Notes: a model not told the origin generated them from the letters alone. Numbered from the stretch's first letter, positions 26,110 to 34,669 are shown. The stretch is 64,000 bases of DNA from Peribacillus frigoritolerans_B (GCF_044762665.1 NZ_JBIWES010000016.1:1-64000); one strand, 5' to 3'. Numbers and translations are program-made.

Positions 26110-26342
26110 GTAGTTTACTTTATGAATTCAATAGAGAGTGATAAACGATTGGGTTCTTCACAATTATATTAACTTAATTTTTGAAGAATTTTTTTCTTTA
26201 TGCACTTCTTTTGCTTCAACCAATGAGTAATTAAACTAATAATAAATTTAAAAAAAGTACTCCAGTTTATCTTTTAGTCTAATATAATCACTCATACCTA
26301 CTGTAAATAAGCAATTCAGAAAGTTGTAAACAAGCAGTTAAC

Positions 26343-26472
26343 CCGTTCGTAAAAGTACACTTTTACGAACGGTTCTTTTTTTTATAAAATCAACTCATTT
26401 TCACGTTCGTTAAAGTTGAAAAACAATTTATGAACGTTCGTGATTTTGCATACACTTTTACGAACGGTTTTG
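26343..26472 (+). promoter_or_regulatory. res-like site array for the adjacent serine recombinase
   Basis: Three inverted-repeat sites share the half-site CGTTCGT. Site one (26343-26372) is a perfect palindrome with 14-base arms, CCGTTCGTAAAAGT and its inverse around AC. Site two spans about 26403-26441. Site three ends with CACTTTTACGAACGG near 26467. This follows the three-subsite layout of Tn3-type res regions and sits directly upstream of the recombinase, where binding would also repress its promoter. Confidence 0.65.
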
Positions 26473-26512
26473 GTAGAATAATAGGAAAGTAAGTAGAAAA
26501 AGGAGTAAAAAG

Positions 26513-27157
26513 ATGGAAGTTCGTAAATTCGGATACATAAGAGTTAGTAGCAAGGATCAAAATGAAGGACGTCAACTTCAGGCCATGAAAGAAAAAGGAT
26601 TAGATGAACGAGATATCTTCCTAGATAAACAAAGTGGGAAAAACTTTGACCGGGCTCAATATCAATTGTTAAAACGTATGATTCGGAAAGGGGATGTCCT
26701 ATATATTCATTCACTCGATCGTTTTGGCCGGAACAAGGAAGAAATTCTACAAGAATGGAATGACATCACGAAAAATATCCAAGCAGATATCGTGGTCATG
26801 GATATGCCATTGTTGGACACTACTCAATTTAAGGATAGTTTAGGGACCTTCATCGCAGATCTTGTTCTACAAATCCTTTCCTGGATGGCGGAAGAGGAGA
26901 GGGACCGTATACGAAAACGGCAGCGTGAAGGAATTAATGTGGCTTTGCAAAATGGTGTGCCCTTCGGACGACCGAAAGCTCAAGTAACCGAAGAGCTTAA
27001 AGAAGTGTATGATCGTTGGAAAGCAGGAGAGATAACAGCCGTTAAAGCCATGGCCGAATTAGGTGTAAAAAAGACGACTTTTTATAAGTTGGTTAAGGAA
27101 TATGAAAGAGACTCTAAAAAAAGCTATATAATAGAAGAAACTCGTCAAAAAAAGTAG
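26513..27157 (+). CDS. Serine recombinase (resolvase/invertase)
   Basis: A 214-residue resolvase. Catalytic N-terminal domain: GYIRVSSKDQNEGRQ (active Ser), SGKNFDRAQYQLL, LYIHSLDRFGRN (Arg pair), then the E-helix MAEEERDRIRKRQREGI. The C-terminal DNA-binding HTH is KAMAELGVKKTTFYKLVKEY. AAAGGAG precedes the ATG. The res-like repeats immediately upstream suggest a plasmid multimer-resolution or cointegrate-resolution system rather than an invertase. It has a slightly extended C-terminal tail after the HTH. No transposase lies nearby. Confidence 0.9.
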   Translation: MEVRKFGYIRVSSKDQNEGRQLQAMKEKGLDERDIFLDKQSGKNFDRAQYQLLKRMIRKGDVLYIHSLDRFGRNKEEILQEWNDITKNIQADIVVMDMPLLDTTQFKDSLGTFIADLVLQILSWMAEEERDRIRKRQREGINVALQNGVPFGRPKAQVTEELKEVYDRWKAGEITAVKAMAELGVKKTTFYKLVKEYERDSKKSYIIEETRQKK

Positions 27158-27185
27158 CCTTTGCACACTAGCGAAGGCTATTTAA

Positions 27186-27458
27186 GTGCGCCCTGCATGG
27201 GTGCAATCTATAGGATGCAAGTCTCGAATCATGAAGGAAGCTTAACTTGAAGGGTGTCTGGGGTGACCCAGAATCTCAACTGGCTGTCTATCCGCGAATC
27301 TTTAATGAGGGGAACCTATGAACCGGCTACCCGTACGTAGGTCTCAAAAGTCTATCTCAAAGATGTGAACATCTACATCACACTTAACTGAACTGTCGTT
27401 TACAGCACGGTACAGACGGTGGTGTGAGAGGTCGGGAGTTAATCACTCCCTCCTACTA
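27186..27458 (+). mobile_element. Group II intron remnant lacking its ORF
   Basis: Begins with GTGCGCCCTGCATGGGTGCA, closely matching the 5' end of bacterial group II introns (GUGYG boundary, then TCTATAGGATGCAAGTCTCGA of domain I). It ends with GGTGTGAGAGGTCGGGAG then a short hairpin (GGGAGTTAATCACTCCC) and TCCTAC, the usual 3' end (domain V-VI region). Only about 270 bases separate the ends, whereas complete introns with a reverse transcriptase are over 1.8 kb. The central domains and the ORF are missing. It inserted 29 bases after the recombinase stop. Confidence 0.7.
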
Positions 27459-27619
27459 AAAATATTCAAAAGATGATTCTTTAGTCATGATTTCATGTAA
27501 CAAATATTAGTACTAATAGGTATTTATGTTAAACTAAAAGAGATTATTTTTGAATAATGCAAATTTTTGACGGTTGAGTCAATCAAAAGCCTCAAAATTT
27601 GTTTGCTTAGGAGGTATTT

Positions 27620-27835
27620 ATGGTTGAGGAAATACCTAAGGGTAAATATTATTATTTTGTTAATAAAGAAATAATTATTGTGAACAAAGTAAATCTGTTT
27701 AATTTGGCTGTAGTAAGATATGTTGATTCTATTAAGGAATTCGTAGTGGACATTAACTTTATCGACACAAAGCCTTCAAAAGAAACGTTTATATCTGTAA
27801 TTGATTTAGAAGGAGGAAAAATAGGTGATTCTTGA
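27620..27835 (+). CDS. Small beta-rich protein, first gene of ABC-type defence-like cassette
   Basis: A 71-residue protein, mostly predicted beta strands (KYYYFVNKEIIIVNK, EFVVDINFID). No family recognised, no membrane segment or Cys motif. AGGAGG stands eight bases before the ATG. Its last 11 bases overlap the nuclease-like gene in another frame, so the two are translationally coupled. Such a small leading gene is not part of the canonical three-gene layout and may be an antitoxin-like regulator, a sensor or an adaptor; that is speculation from position. Confidence 0.6.
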   Translation: MVEEIPKGKYYYFVNKEIIIVNKVNLFNLAVVRYVDSIKEFVVDINFIDTKPSKETFISVIDLEGGKIGDS

Positions 27836-28796
27836 ATTTTTAGACACCTCTTTAGATGGTCCTAGTTGGGAGAAGTTATGCATATCTTGTTACACCATGA
27901 AATATCAGACTCAACATTTTACAGAAGTACCGGCTGAGCATAAAGGTGATGGTGGAATCGAGGGATTCACAAAATCAGGAGTTGTAATTCAATGTTATTG
28001 TCCTAACGATCCTAATTACTCACGTAATGATCTCTATGAGCATCAAAGAGATAAGGTTACAAATGACATCGGAAAGTTTATTGATAAAAAGAACGCAGCT
28101 GTCTTAAAAAGCTTAGGATTACCATGTATAAGTGAATGGCACTTTGTTGTTCCAGAGATTAAAGATAAAAGAATTATTCAACATATAGCTTCTAAAAGAG
28201 AAGTGGTAAGACAAACAAGAGAGGAAAATCCTGAATTTTATGACTACATTGCTGATGATTTTGACATAATTATAAAAACAGCTGAAGATTTTAGAGTTGA
28301 GCTTACAACAATTTTAAGAAGTAATTTAACTAATACGAAGTTAAGCTTTGCTATTTTACAATCACCACAGGTTGATTGGACAACATGTCCTGCTGATAAG
28401 GTGGCGAATGTTACAAGAAAATTAATTGCTATCAATCCTGACTTGACTGAAGATAAAGATGATCTTAACGACCTTTTAGAGATGTATATGTCTGCATATA
28501 TCTCTGGGATTGCTTTGATAGAGCAATTAGGAGAAGGTTTTCCTGATATAAGGAAGGACATATTAGATTTAGCCGATCAATACAAAAAGCATGTTAAGGC
28601 TAAAACACTGTTAAATAGAGATAAATCTTTGAATCATAAGGTCTTTGATGAAATATCATGTGATTTTCAGCAAAAACTAAAAGCAGAGTTTAAACATATA
28701 AGTGATGCATCTATTATGAATTTGCAGATGTCTTTAATTGCTGGTTGGCTTTCTGATTGTCCTATGGAATTCAAAGGGGCAGTGAAAAATGGATAA
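27825..28796 (+). CDS. PD-(D/E)xK-like nuclease effector of ABC-three-component-type system
   Basis: A 323-residue protein starting at a GTG after GGAGG. Residues 11-60 resemble the Mrr/restriction-endonuclease fold: DGPSWEKLC (Glu16), then GDGGIEGF (Asp42) and VVIQC (Gln56). In active enzymes the last strand reads (E/Q)xK; here it is Gln-Cys-Tyr, so the usual Lys is missing and might be replaced from the following basic helix (YEHQRDKVTNDIGKF). Further on is EWHFVVPEI, seen in related proteins. The C-terminal ~150 residues are helical. It overlaps both neighbours, placing it as the effector position of ABC-3C/Lamassu-type cassettes. Nuclease activity is inference. Confidence 0.6.
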   Translation: MILEFLDTSLDGPSWEKLCISCYTMKYQTQHFTEVPAEHKGDGGIEGFTKSGVVIQCYCPNDPNYSRNDLYEHQRDKVTNDIGKFIDKKNAAVLKSLGLPCISEWHFVVPEIKDKRIIQHIASKREVVRQTREENPEFYDYIADDFDIIIKTAEDFRVELTTILRSNLTNTKLSFAILQSPQVDWTTCPADKVANVTRKLIAINPDLTEDKDDLNDLLEMYMSAYISGIALIEQLGEGFPDIRKDILDLADQYKKHVKAKTLLNRDKSLNHKVFDEISCDFQQKLKAEFKHISDASIMNLQMSLIAGWLSDCPMEFKGAVKNG

Positions 28797-29262
28797 TGAC
28801 AGTTTTATATTAACAGATCAAATAATTTTTGATCCTAAACCTGAAGCTGTTCCATATCAATATAGGTTGAGTTATAAGATAGCTTTAACTTGTTTAATAC
28901 TTGGAATGGCATGTGGAAAGGGTGGATGTTCATTATCTAAATTACATTTAATAAGTGTATCAATGTATTCAGAGAAAGAAATGAAGAATCTATTAAACTA
29001 TGTTAACAGAAAGCCTGATACATACTTAGTACTTAGATATGATCCGACTATTAATAAAACGGTTGACTTTATGCTTGTTGAAAATATTTTATTTCAACAA
29101 GGTAATGGTTTATTTCGTTTAACGAAAAGTGGGAGGAAGTTTTTAAATAAAATAAAAAAAGATAAAGAACTGTTAAAAAATGAAAAAGATTTTTTAAATC
29201 AATTATCTAATGGACTAACAGAGGATTTGATTGAATCGATAAAAAAATCACTGCTGGGGTGA
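28789..29262 (+). CDS. Middle component of ABC-three-component-type system
   Basis: A 157-residue protein overlapping the preceding gene by eight bases and touching the ATPase gene. Its central part (YRLSYKIALTCLILGMACGKGGCSLSKLHLISVSM) looks like the first helices of a winged-helix domain, followed by a strand pair (YLVLRYDPTINKTVDFML) and FRLTKSGRKFLNKIKK. Size, position and this LSKLH-type core match the middle components described for ABC-3C systems by Aravind and colleagues. It probably bridges the ATPase and the effector. The subfamily cannot be fixed by eye. Confidence 0.6.
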   Translation: MDNDSFILTDQIIFDPKPEAVPYQYRLSYKIALTCLILGMACGKGGCSLSKLHLISVSMYSEKEMKNLLNYVNRKPDTYLVLRYDPTINKTVDFMLVENILFQQGNGLFRLTKSGRKFLNKIKKDKELLKNEKDFLNQLSNGLTEDLIESIKKSLLG

Positions 29263-29267
29263 ATAAA

Positions 29268-31292
29268 ATGTTACGGGTAAGGCGATTGAAAGTAGAAATA
29301 GTAACCGAGTTTGACGTAGTAGGTTTTGATGATACTTTTGATGATGATATGAATATAATTTGTAGTGATGAAAATACAAGTGGTAAGAGTTCAATAATAT
29401 CTAGCATCTACTACGCTTTAGGATTAGAGGAAATCATTGGAGGTAAAGGGTATAACGTTTTAACTTCTGCATTCAAAACAAAAGTTCATTACGATAATAA
29501 GAATTTAGACGTCATTGAATCAAAAATTATCCTTGAGATATTTAATGGAAATGAAGAGGTCACTATCCTTAGAGCAGCTAAAATGGAAAATAGAGAATCA
29601 AATTTAATGACAGTTTATTATTCGAAAATGGATAAAATATATGACAAAGACACTAAAAAAGAAGATATGTACGTGCATTTGCAAAATTCCGCAACTAATA
29701 ATAAAGGTTTTTTTACTTTTCTAGAAAATTTTATAGGGTTGGACTTACCTTATGTTCCAACAAATGATGATAAAGAGAGAAAGCTTTATTTGCAATTAAT
29801 ATTTTCAAGCATGCTAATTGAACAAAAAAGAGGATGGTCTGACTTGTTTTCGGGAATGCCCCATTTCGGAATAAAAGAACCGAAAAAGAGGGTGATAGAG
29901 TATTTATTAAATATGGATACTCTTAAAAACGAAAAATTAAAACATAACTTAAAAGTAACTAAACAGGAAATAACAGAGAATTGGAGTAGTCTATATAATA
30001 ACACAGTTAGAGGTTTAGGGGATCTTGGTTTATCAATTACTGGGGTTAGCAATGAAGTGAAAATCATAGATGATCAACCGATCAATATAGTTTTTCAAGA
30101 ACAAGACAAAGTTTATTTATTAGAAAAGTATATAGAAGTAAAAGAGAATGAATATAACAATTTAATCAAAACAAAACCAAGGAAAATTGAGAATTTTCAA
30201 GAACTTAAAGAAGAATTAAATAAAATCGATGAGGAAACAATTAAGTTTGAAGAAAAAATTAGAACATTAAAATTGAAATTTAATAATGAAAAAATTAGCT
30301 TAAATAAGCTGTTAAGTAGTTTGCAACTTATACAGACTGATATTGTTAATAATCAAGACGCTAAAAAATTAAGAAATCTTGGATCAACTGAAGGATTTAA
30401 ATCATTTAAAGATATTTGTCCTACTTGTAATCAGACCATTTCCGACTCTTTGTTAGTTGGACAAAATAAGGATAATGAAGTAATGAGTATTGATGATAAT
30501 ATCAGGCATTTAAAGTCACAAGAGAATCTATTTGAGTTTGCTATTGAACAAAAGAAAGCTAATCTTATTAAGATTGAACAAGATTTGAGTAGTTTAGATA
30601 AAAACTTATCTAAACTATATCAGCTTGCAAGGGTTACAAGGAATGATATCTTTGAAATGCATGGATCGATATCAGAAGCAACTATATACAAAAAAGTAGA
30701 GCTAAGTAAAACATTAGATGAATTGAAAAAAGTAAACAGTCAAACAGAAGATATAGAATCTAGGTTTAAAGACCTTTCTGATGAATGGAAGGAATACTTA
30801 ATTAATTATAAAAAACTACCTAAGAATAGACTGACTGAATTAGATGAGGAAAAAATAAAGTTGTTAAGAAATAATTTTGTAGCTAATCTTAAAGAATTTG
30901 GTTACAGAAGTTCCGCAGATATAGATAAAGTAATGATTTCTAAAGATACATATATGCCTATAATTGAGAATTTTGATCTGAAATTTGATTCTTCAGCCAG
31001 TGATCATATTAGAAGAATATGGGCATTTACTATAGCTATGGTTCAAACTTCTAATGAGTTTGATGGTAATCATCCTGGGATTTTAGTGTTTGATGAACCT
31101 GGTCAACACAGTATAATTGTTAAAGATATGGAAGCGTTTTTAGATCGTTTAATTAAAATTTCTTCAAAAAATCAAGTTATAGTTGGGATTACTATTAAAG
31201 AAACAGATACAAAAGAACTTGTATTTAAAAAAATAAATAATGGTTCTAAGGGAATTGTAGTTAAGGACAGAGCGTTTAATAAATTAAGATAA
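29268..31292 (+). CDS. Rad50/SMC-like zinc-hook ABC ATPase
   Basis: A 674-residue ATPase. I start at the ATG at 29268, which has GGGGTGA just upstream; an in-frame GTG at 29259 is the alternative. Walker A: SDENTSGKSS near residues 33-42. Coiled coil from ~290, broken by a zinc-hook CPTC (Cys384, Cys387), and a second coil to ~530. A degenerate ABC signature is ASDHIRRIWAF. Walker B is GILVFDEPG near residues 605-611. This is the layout of Rad50, SMC-like LmuB and ABC-3C ATPases. As last gene of the four-gene overlapping unit it is likely the DNA-end or phage-DNA sensor that licenses the nuclease-like effector. Confidence 0.8.
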   Translation: MLRVRRLKVEIVTEFDVVGFDDTFDDDMNIICSDENTSGKSSIISSIYYALGLEEIIGGKGYNVLTSAFKTKVHYDNKNLDVIESKIILEIFNGNEEVTILRAAKMENRESNLMTVYYSKMDKIYDKDTKKEDMYVHLQNSATNNKGFFTFLENFIGLDLPYVPTNDDKERKLYLQLIFSSMLIEQKRGWSDLFSGMPHFGIKEPKKRVIEYLLNMDTLKNEKLKHNLKVTKQEITENWSSLYNNTVRGLGDLGLSITGVSNEVKIIDDQPINIVFQEQDKVYLLEKYIEVKENEYNNLIKTKPRKIENFQELKEELNKIDEETIKFEEKIRTLKLKFNNEKISLNKLLSSLQLIQTDIVNNQDAKKLRNLGSTEGFKSFKDICPTCNQTISDSLLVGQNKDNEVMSIDDNIRHLKSQENLFEFAIEQKKANLIKIEQDLSSLDKNLSKLYQLARVTRNDIFEMHGSISEATIYKKVELSKTLDELKKVNSQTEDIESRFKDLSDEWKEYLINYKKLPKNRLTELDEEKIKLLRNNFVANLKEFGYRSSADIDKVMISKDTYMPIIENFDLKFDSSASDHIRRIWAFTIAMVQTSNEFDGNHPGILVFDEPGQHSIIVKDMEAFLDRLIKISSKNQVIVGITIKETDTKELVFKKINNGSKGIVVKDRAFNKLR

Positions 31293-32013
31293 AGTACTGA
31301 AAGGAATGGTTTTAAACATTTCTCCTTCACTGAGTTAATGGATAAGTTGACTACTTTTTTAAAGCCTCTATCTGAATCTATTTTAGCTCAGGATGATTTC
31401 TTAGCGAATTAGAGAGTTGAAGGGCAAGAATGGATACCTTTAAATGAAAAAACAATTTCGTTCCGTATGAGTTATTTTTAGTGTATATAACCTGATTACA
31501 AAACGTGTTACCTAACATAAAAAACACCCGTATCCAAAAGGGATCGATTGTTTTTTACTTTTAACCATAAAGGAATTTACCTTAAACAAGCAATTACTTT
31601 TACAACAATACGGGGGCGGTATTAATGAATTGATTTAAGTGTGAATTCCACAACTCAAACTGATAGCACTCCACACATGTAGAGTATGGAACAATTGACG
31701 GCTGTTTTAAAATGGCCGGATTCGTATTAACCTTATCAAATCTAACCTGTATTAGCTTGATTAACATTTCTATCTTTTGAGAAAAATAATTACTTCAGGT
31801 TGAAAGTGAGGTAGCCATTGAATTTATATTAGTAAATCCTCGTCCAATATGTTGTACCTACCTGAGTACAAGTTTACATAATACTGATTATAAGTAGAAA
31901 AGTAGCCTGATCATCGTTTGATACAGGTTTTATTTTTCGTACCCCTTATTCACCCCGTATGTGTATAGTTTATCGATTATATTAACTTTATTTTTATAGG
32001 GGGGGGAATTTAT
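31293..32013. other. Intergenic region with decayed coding traces
   Basis: No intact gene. Positions 31294-31411 can be read as TERNGFKHFSFTELMDKL continuing to a stop, and 31687-31731 as a 14-residue peptide MEQLTAVLKWPDSY. Both look like remnants of lost genes. No terminator with a convincing stem was found after the ATPase. Confidence 0.35.
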
Positions 32014-32426
32014 ATGATTAATAAAGAATTAATTAATTAGTAACAAACATGTAGGTGTTAATTTTTCTAAAGAGTCTAAATATTATTTGAGGTATAGGAT
32101 CCAGAAAAACATTTCGACCTTCATTTAAGAGATAGAGATTAACATAAACAAAATGGAGCTAGCTTTATTCATTGATTGATTGATAGATAGCAAGAGATAA
32201 AGTGCTTAATGATTTGTATGGAAAGGTTGCTACTGATCTGATTACGCTATGCTGTTCCGTTTATATGGACGTAGACAGGGACTTTTTAGGAAATGAAGTA
32301 GATGAACATTTCGCTTATGATAATGAAGGTGAAAATCCATTTGTTCCCGTAAAAAAGCAGATAAGCACCTTTTGTATTGGTATAAATAAATTCTATACTG
32401 GGGGTATTGATCATGTTAACAGTTGA
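32014..32426 (+). pseudogene. Probable decayed small gene
   Basis: GGGGGGGG and an ATG at 32014 start a frame that stops after eight codons. After a shift the sequence continues as NKHVGVNFSKESKYYLRYRI and stops again. Then a 74-residue frame from 32202 (LYGKVATDLITLCCSVYMD ... IGINKFYTGGIDHVN) lacks a ribosome site. The pieces are plausibly one broken gene, but the protein family is not recognised. Confidence 0.3.
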
Positions 32427-32604
32427 CGTAATTGCGGATTCTTTTAATAACCTAAAAGAGAAAGGAAGAATATCGGTTCCTTTAGAAGATCTCGATCTTC
32501 AATTCTTTTTAGAAGATGCATTAAAGGCATGTAATATGAAATACTCCAAGGTTTTAGAGGGAAGAAAGAATAAAAAAATTGTTTATATTCTCGATAAAGT
32601 TTGA
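32413..32604 (+). CDS. Small hypothetical plasmid protein
   Basis: A 63-residue protein starting at the ATG at 32413, preceded by ACTGGGGGTATTGATC. It contains VDVIADSFNNLKEKGRISV and LQFFLEDALKACNMKY, an alternating helix/strand pattern of a small globular protein. Not recognised. The TATACTGGGGG leader is shared with the genes at 36227 and 37660, so the three may be regulated or translated alike. Confidence 0.5.
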   Translation: MLTVDVIADSFNNLKEKGRISVPLEDLDLQFFLEDALKACNMKYSKVLEGRKNKKIVYILDKV

Positions 32605-32713
32605 TATTTCTAAACTTCGCATAATCAATTTTTAAACTCTAATAAAAGTTTGGGAAGACGCGACTTTTATTTTTACTATTTAAATCACTCCTACTGATAA
32701 TCAGAGAAATAAA

Positions 32714-32745
32714 AAACCTACGCCTTGGGAACCCGTAGGTTTTTA
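32714..32745 (+). terminator. Terminator after the 63-residue gene
   Basis: AAACCTACG, GCCTTGGGAACC loop region, CGTAGGTTTTTATT. A good stem followed by a T run, with matching As on the other side, so it may act in both directions. Confidence 0.75.
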
Positions 32746-32923
32746 TTGCCCCCGTCTATCGACGTCTTTAAATTTCCTTCCAAAATAACCAGATGTTGCA
32801 GACGAATAAGCAACCGCGTATTATAGGATCTGAAAAAGTAGCCTTTTTGATATTCAGGACGTGCAGCTTCAATTACCCTAGAAAAAATAAATGAATTATT
32901 TTAAAGGCTAACAGAGTTTTTGT

Positions 32924-32968
32924 AAATGGCCAGTAACAGAGCATATTTCTGTTACTGGCCATTTTTAA
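32924..32968. terminator. Long perfect hairpin (bidirectional terminator)
   Basis: AAATGGCCAGTAACAGA, seven-base loop, TCTGTTACTGGCCATTT then TT. The 17-base perfect stem is unusually long for a terminator; A and T runs on both sides allow use in either direction. Confidence 0.75.
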
Positions 32969-33090
32969 ATTTAAAAACATACGAACAAACGAATGATACT
33001 GGTCTTTTGTTTTGAAAAAACTTAATATAGCTAATCTACAAGCATTTTACCTAACTGACGTCATACCTTTTATAAAGGGGGTAATTCAAA

Positions 33091-33390
33091 ATGACATACC
33101 GACCTACGGTAAGATATCCGTCCATTTATCAGGACTATGTAAGTGAAGTTCATAATGCCACTTCATTAGATCGCAACCAAATTTTCCGTCTGGCCTTATT
33201 TATAGCCGCCCATTCAAAAGAATATAACGATATCCTTAAAAAATATCAGAAGGGTGACGTCCCTCTCCCCTGCCCAGCATGGAGGATAGACGAAGAGAAA
33301 TGTTGGCAGGAACAAAGCTATATTAAAAAAGAAGATACGCCCCAGGTCAAGATCTTTGAACAGGGAGGCATTAAACTGGTTATCGGTTGA
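33091..33390 (+). CDS. Hypothetical plasmid protein, possible ribbon-helix-helix
   Basis: A 99-residue protein with a strong ribosome site (AAAGGGGG). The N-terminal half YRPTVRYPSIYQDYVSEVHN, then SLDRNQIFRLALFIAAHS, reads like a strand followed by two helices, as in ribbon-helix-helix DNA-binding proteins. The C-terminal half is hydrophilic with PCPAWRIDEEKCWQEQ. Likely a regulator or plasmid-maintenance factor; no family recognised. Confidence 0.6.
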   Translation: MTYRPTVRYPSIYQDYVSEVHNATSLDRNQIFRLALFIAAHSKEYNDILKKYQKGDVPLPCPAWRIDEEKCWQEQSYIKKEDTPQVKIFEQGGIKLVIG

Positions 33391-33492
33391 TCATTTATTT
33401 TTCCTTTCGGTACTCTTAATAGAATGGGATGCTGCTGCCTTATTTGCCAAGGCCTTAGCCAAGTCTTTTGATATTCCATCTTTACTGCTCAT
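33391..33492 (-). CDS. Putative 33-residue protein, convergent to the 33091 gene
   Basis: Minus-strand ATG at 33492 with GAGGTGA seven bases upstream. The product SSKDGISKDLAKALANKAAA, with a basic tail, is a plausible amphipathic helix. Its stop abuts the 33091 gene's stop. It is too short for homology recognition, but codon choice and ribosome site look real. Confidence 0.4.
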   Translation of the reverse strand: MSSKDGISKDLAKALANKAAASHSIKSTERKNK

Positions 33493-33632
33493 TCCATATC
33501 ACCTCACATATCATCAAGAGCCTTGCCACGATCGTTATAAAATATACCTCCCTCCAGCTATTTAGGAGCAACCGAGTGACCAACTTACCAACCAACCCAT
33601 AGATAAATGCCTTTTAGAAGGGGGAAAAGCCG

Positions 33633-34043
33633 ATGAGAAGAGATAAACCATTGAATCCTGTTCTATCCAATGCTAAAAAAAGAGACCAGGTACCTCAAAA
33701 AAGAAAAATCCGATCCGATAAGCTTCATGACATAAAAATCCCTGTTACGGATCTTATGGAAACAATCATTTTACGTGAATCCAGAAAACAATGGAAAGGA
33801 TCTAAAACTACAATAGGAACGGAATTACTTATATTTGGACTAGAAAACCTTTTCAACTACCCTGACGTCACTTATAACGACCTCCCTTCTACCGTCCATT
33901 GCAAAGTAAATCACGAGACATATCAAAGGATAGGGGAATATGCAGCCGAATGGAAATGCAGTATCAGGAAGGCAGCTCATCGAATCTTTATGGAGGCTTA
34001 TAAGAAAAAACAACTAGGGGGCATAACAGATGGGGAAATATAG
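33633..34043 (+). CDS. Hypothetical plasmid protein (operon with 34030 gene)
   Basis: A 136-residue basic protein after AAGGGGG. N-terminal 30 residues are Lys/Arg rich. Then IKIPVTDLMETIILRESRK, and a repeat of the same idea later (VHCKVNHETYQRIGEYAAEW, SIRKAAHRIFMEAYKKKQ), suggesting two helix-rich, RHH-like DNA-binding units. It overlaps the next gene by 14 bases. A role in plasmid maintenance or regulation is possible; not recognised. Confidence 0.55.
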   Translation: MRRDKPLNPVLSNAKKRDQVPQKRKIRSDKLHDIKIPVTDLMETIILRESRKQWKGSKTTIGTELLIFGLENLFNYPDVTYNDLPSTVHCKVNHETYQRIGEYAAEWKCSIRKAAHRIFMEAYKKKQLGGITDGEI

Positions 34044-34617
34044 CCAAGCGAATCTTATAGATGAAGAACTATCCCTAATAAAATCGAATAATTTCATTGG
34101 TAAAATGCTTCATAAAATGAATAAAACATCCGTGATTTTACTATCCATACAAGTTCCCCTAAACAGTTATTTAAGGGCAGAAATATTCTGTGAAGATATT
34201 CAAGATCTTTCAGAAATGCCCTTTTCACAAAACGATTTAATGAAACTTCTATATGAAGATTTTCTTTACTTTGCAAAAATTAATCCCGATCCAAAGAAAA
34301 TGTTTAAGCTTCTTTCAACCCTGGAACGTGAAAGTGGAAAAGATGCCATATTGGAAAAACAAACGGACTCAATTTTTAAACTCATTCATAAGGATCAACA
34401 TCAAGAATTAGAGACCCTCGAATTAAGAATGAGACGAAAATATGCCCTGCGTGGTGAAGTCTTGCTTGCTGATTTGGAAGAACACCACCCAAACCATGGC
34501 TATACCATTGAACGTGTGATTGAGCTTCTCTACATGGATTTTATTGATACTTTTAGAAAAGGGGATAATACTGAAGCAGTACAGAAAATCATTAAATTAT
34601 TGGATGTTGAAGAATAA
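34030..34617 (+). CDS. Hypothetical helical plasmid protein
   Basis: A 195-residue, largely helical cytoplasmic protein overlapping its upstream neighbour by 14 bases, so translation is coupled. Segments include LIDEELSLIKSNNFIGKML, LRMRRKYALRGEVLLADLEE and YTIERVIELLYMDFIDTF. The last resembles a short helical repeat also present near residue 76 (LMKLLYEDFLYFAK), suggesting an internal duplication. No catalytic motif. It ends just before a terminator. Confidence 0.55.
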   Translation: MGKYSQANLIDEELSLIKSNNFIGKMLHKMNKTSVILLSIQVPLNSYLRAEIFCEDIQDLSEMPFSQNDLMKLLYEDFLYFAKINPDPKKMFKLLSTLERESGKDAILEKQTDSIFKLIHKDQHQELETLELRMRRKYALRGEVLLADLEEHHPNHGYTIERVIELLYMDFIDTFRKGDNTEAVQKIIKLLDVEE

Positions 34618-34623
34618 TAAATA

Positions 34624-34669
34624 GCCTAAAGGCGTTAGCAGGGTTAACCCTGCTTTATGTCTTTAGGCA
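34624..34669 (+). terminator. Nested hairpin after 34030 gene
   Basis: Outer arms GCCTAAAG/CTTTAGGC enclose an inner perfect stem AGCAGGGTTAACCCTGCT. No long T tract follows, so it may be an RNA-stability element or a terminator. Confidence 0.55.

Noticed and set aside
27186..27458. Riboswitch or T-box interpretation of the structured region after the recombinase
   Set aside because: The 5' and 3' blocks match group II intron ends much better, and it is not directly upstream of a metabolic gene.
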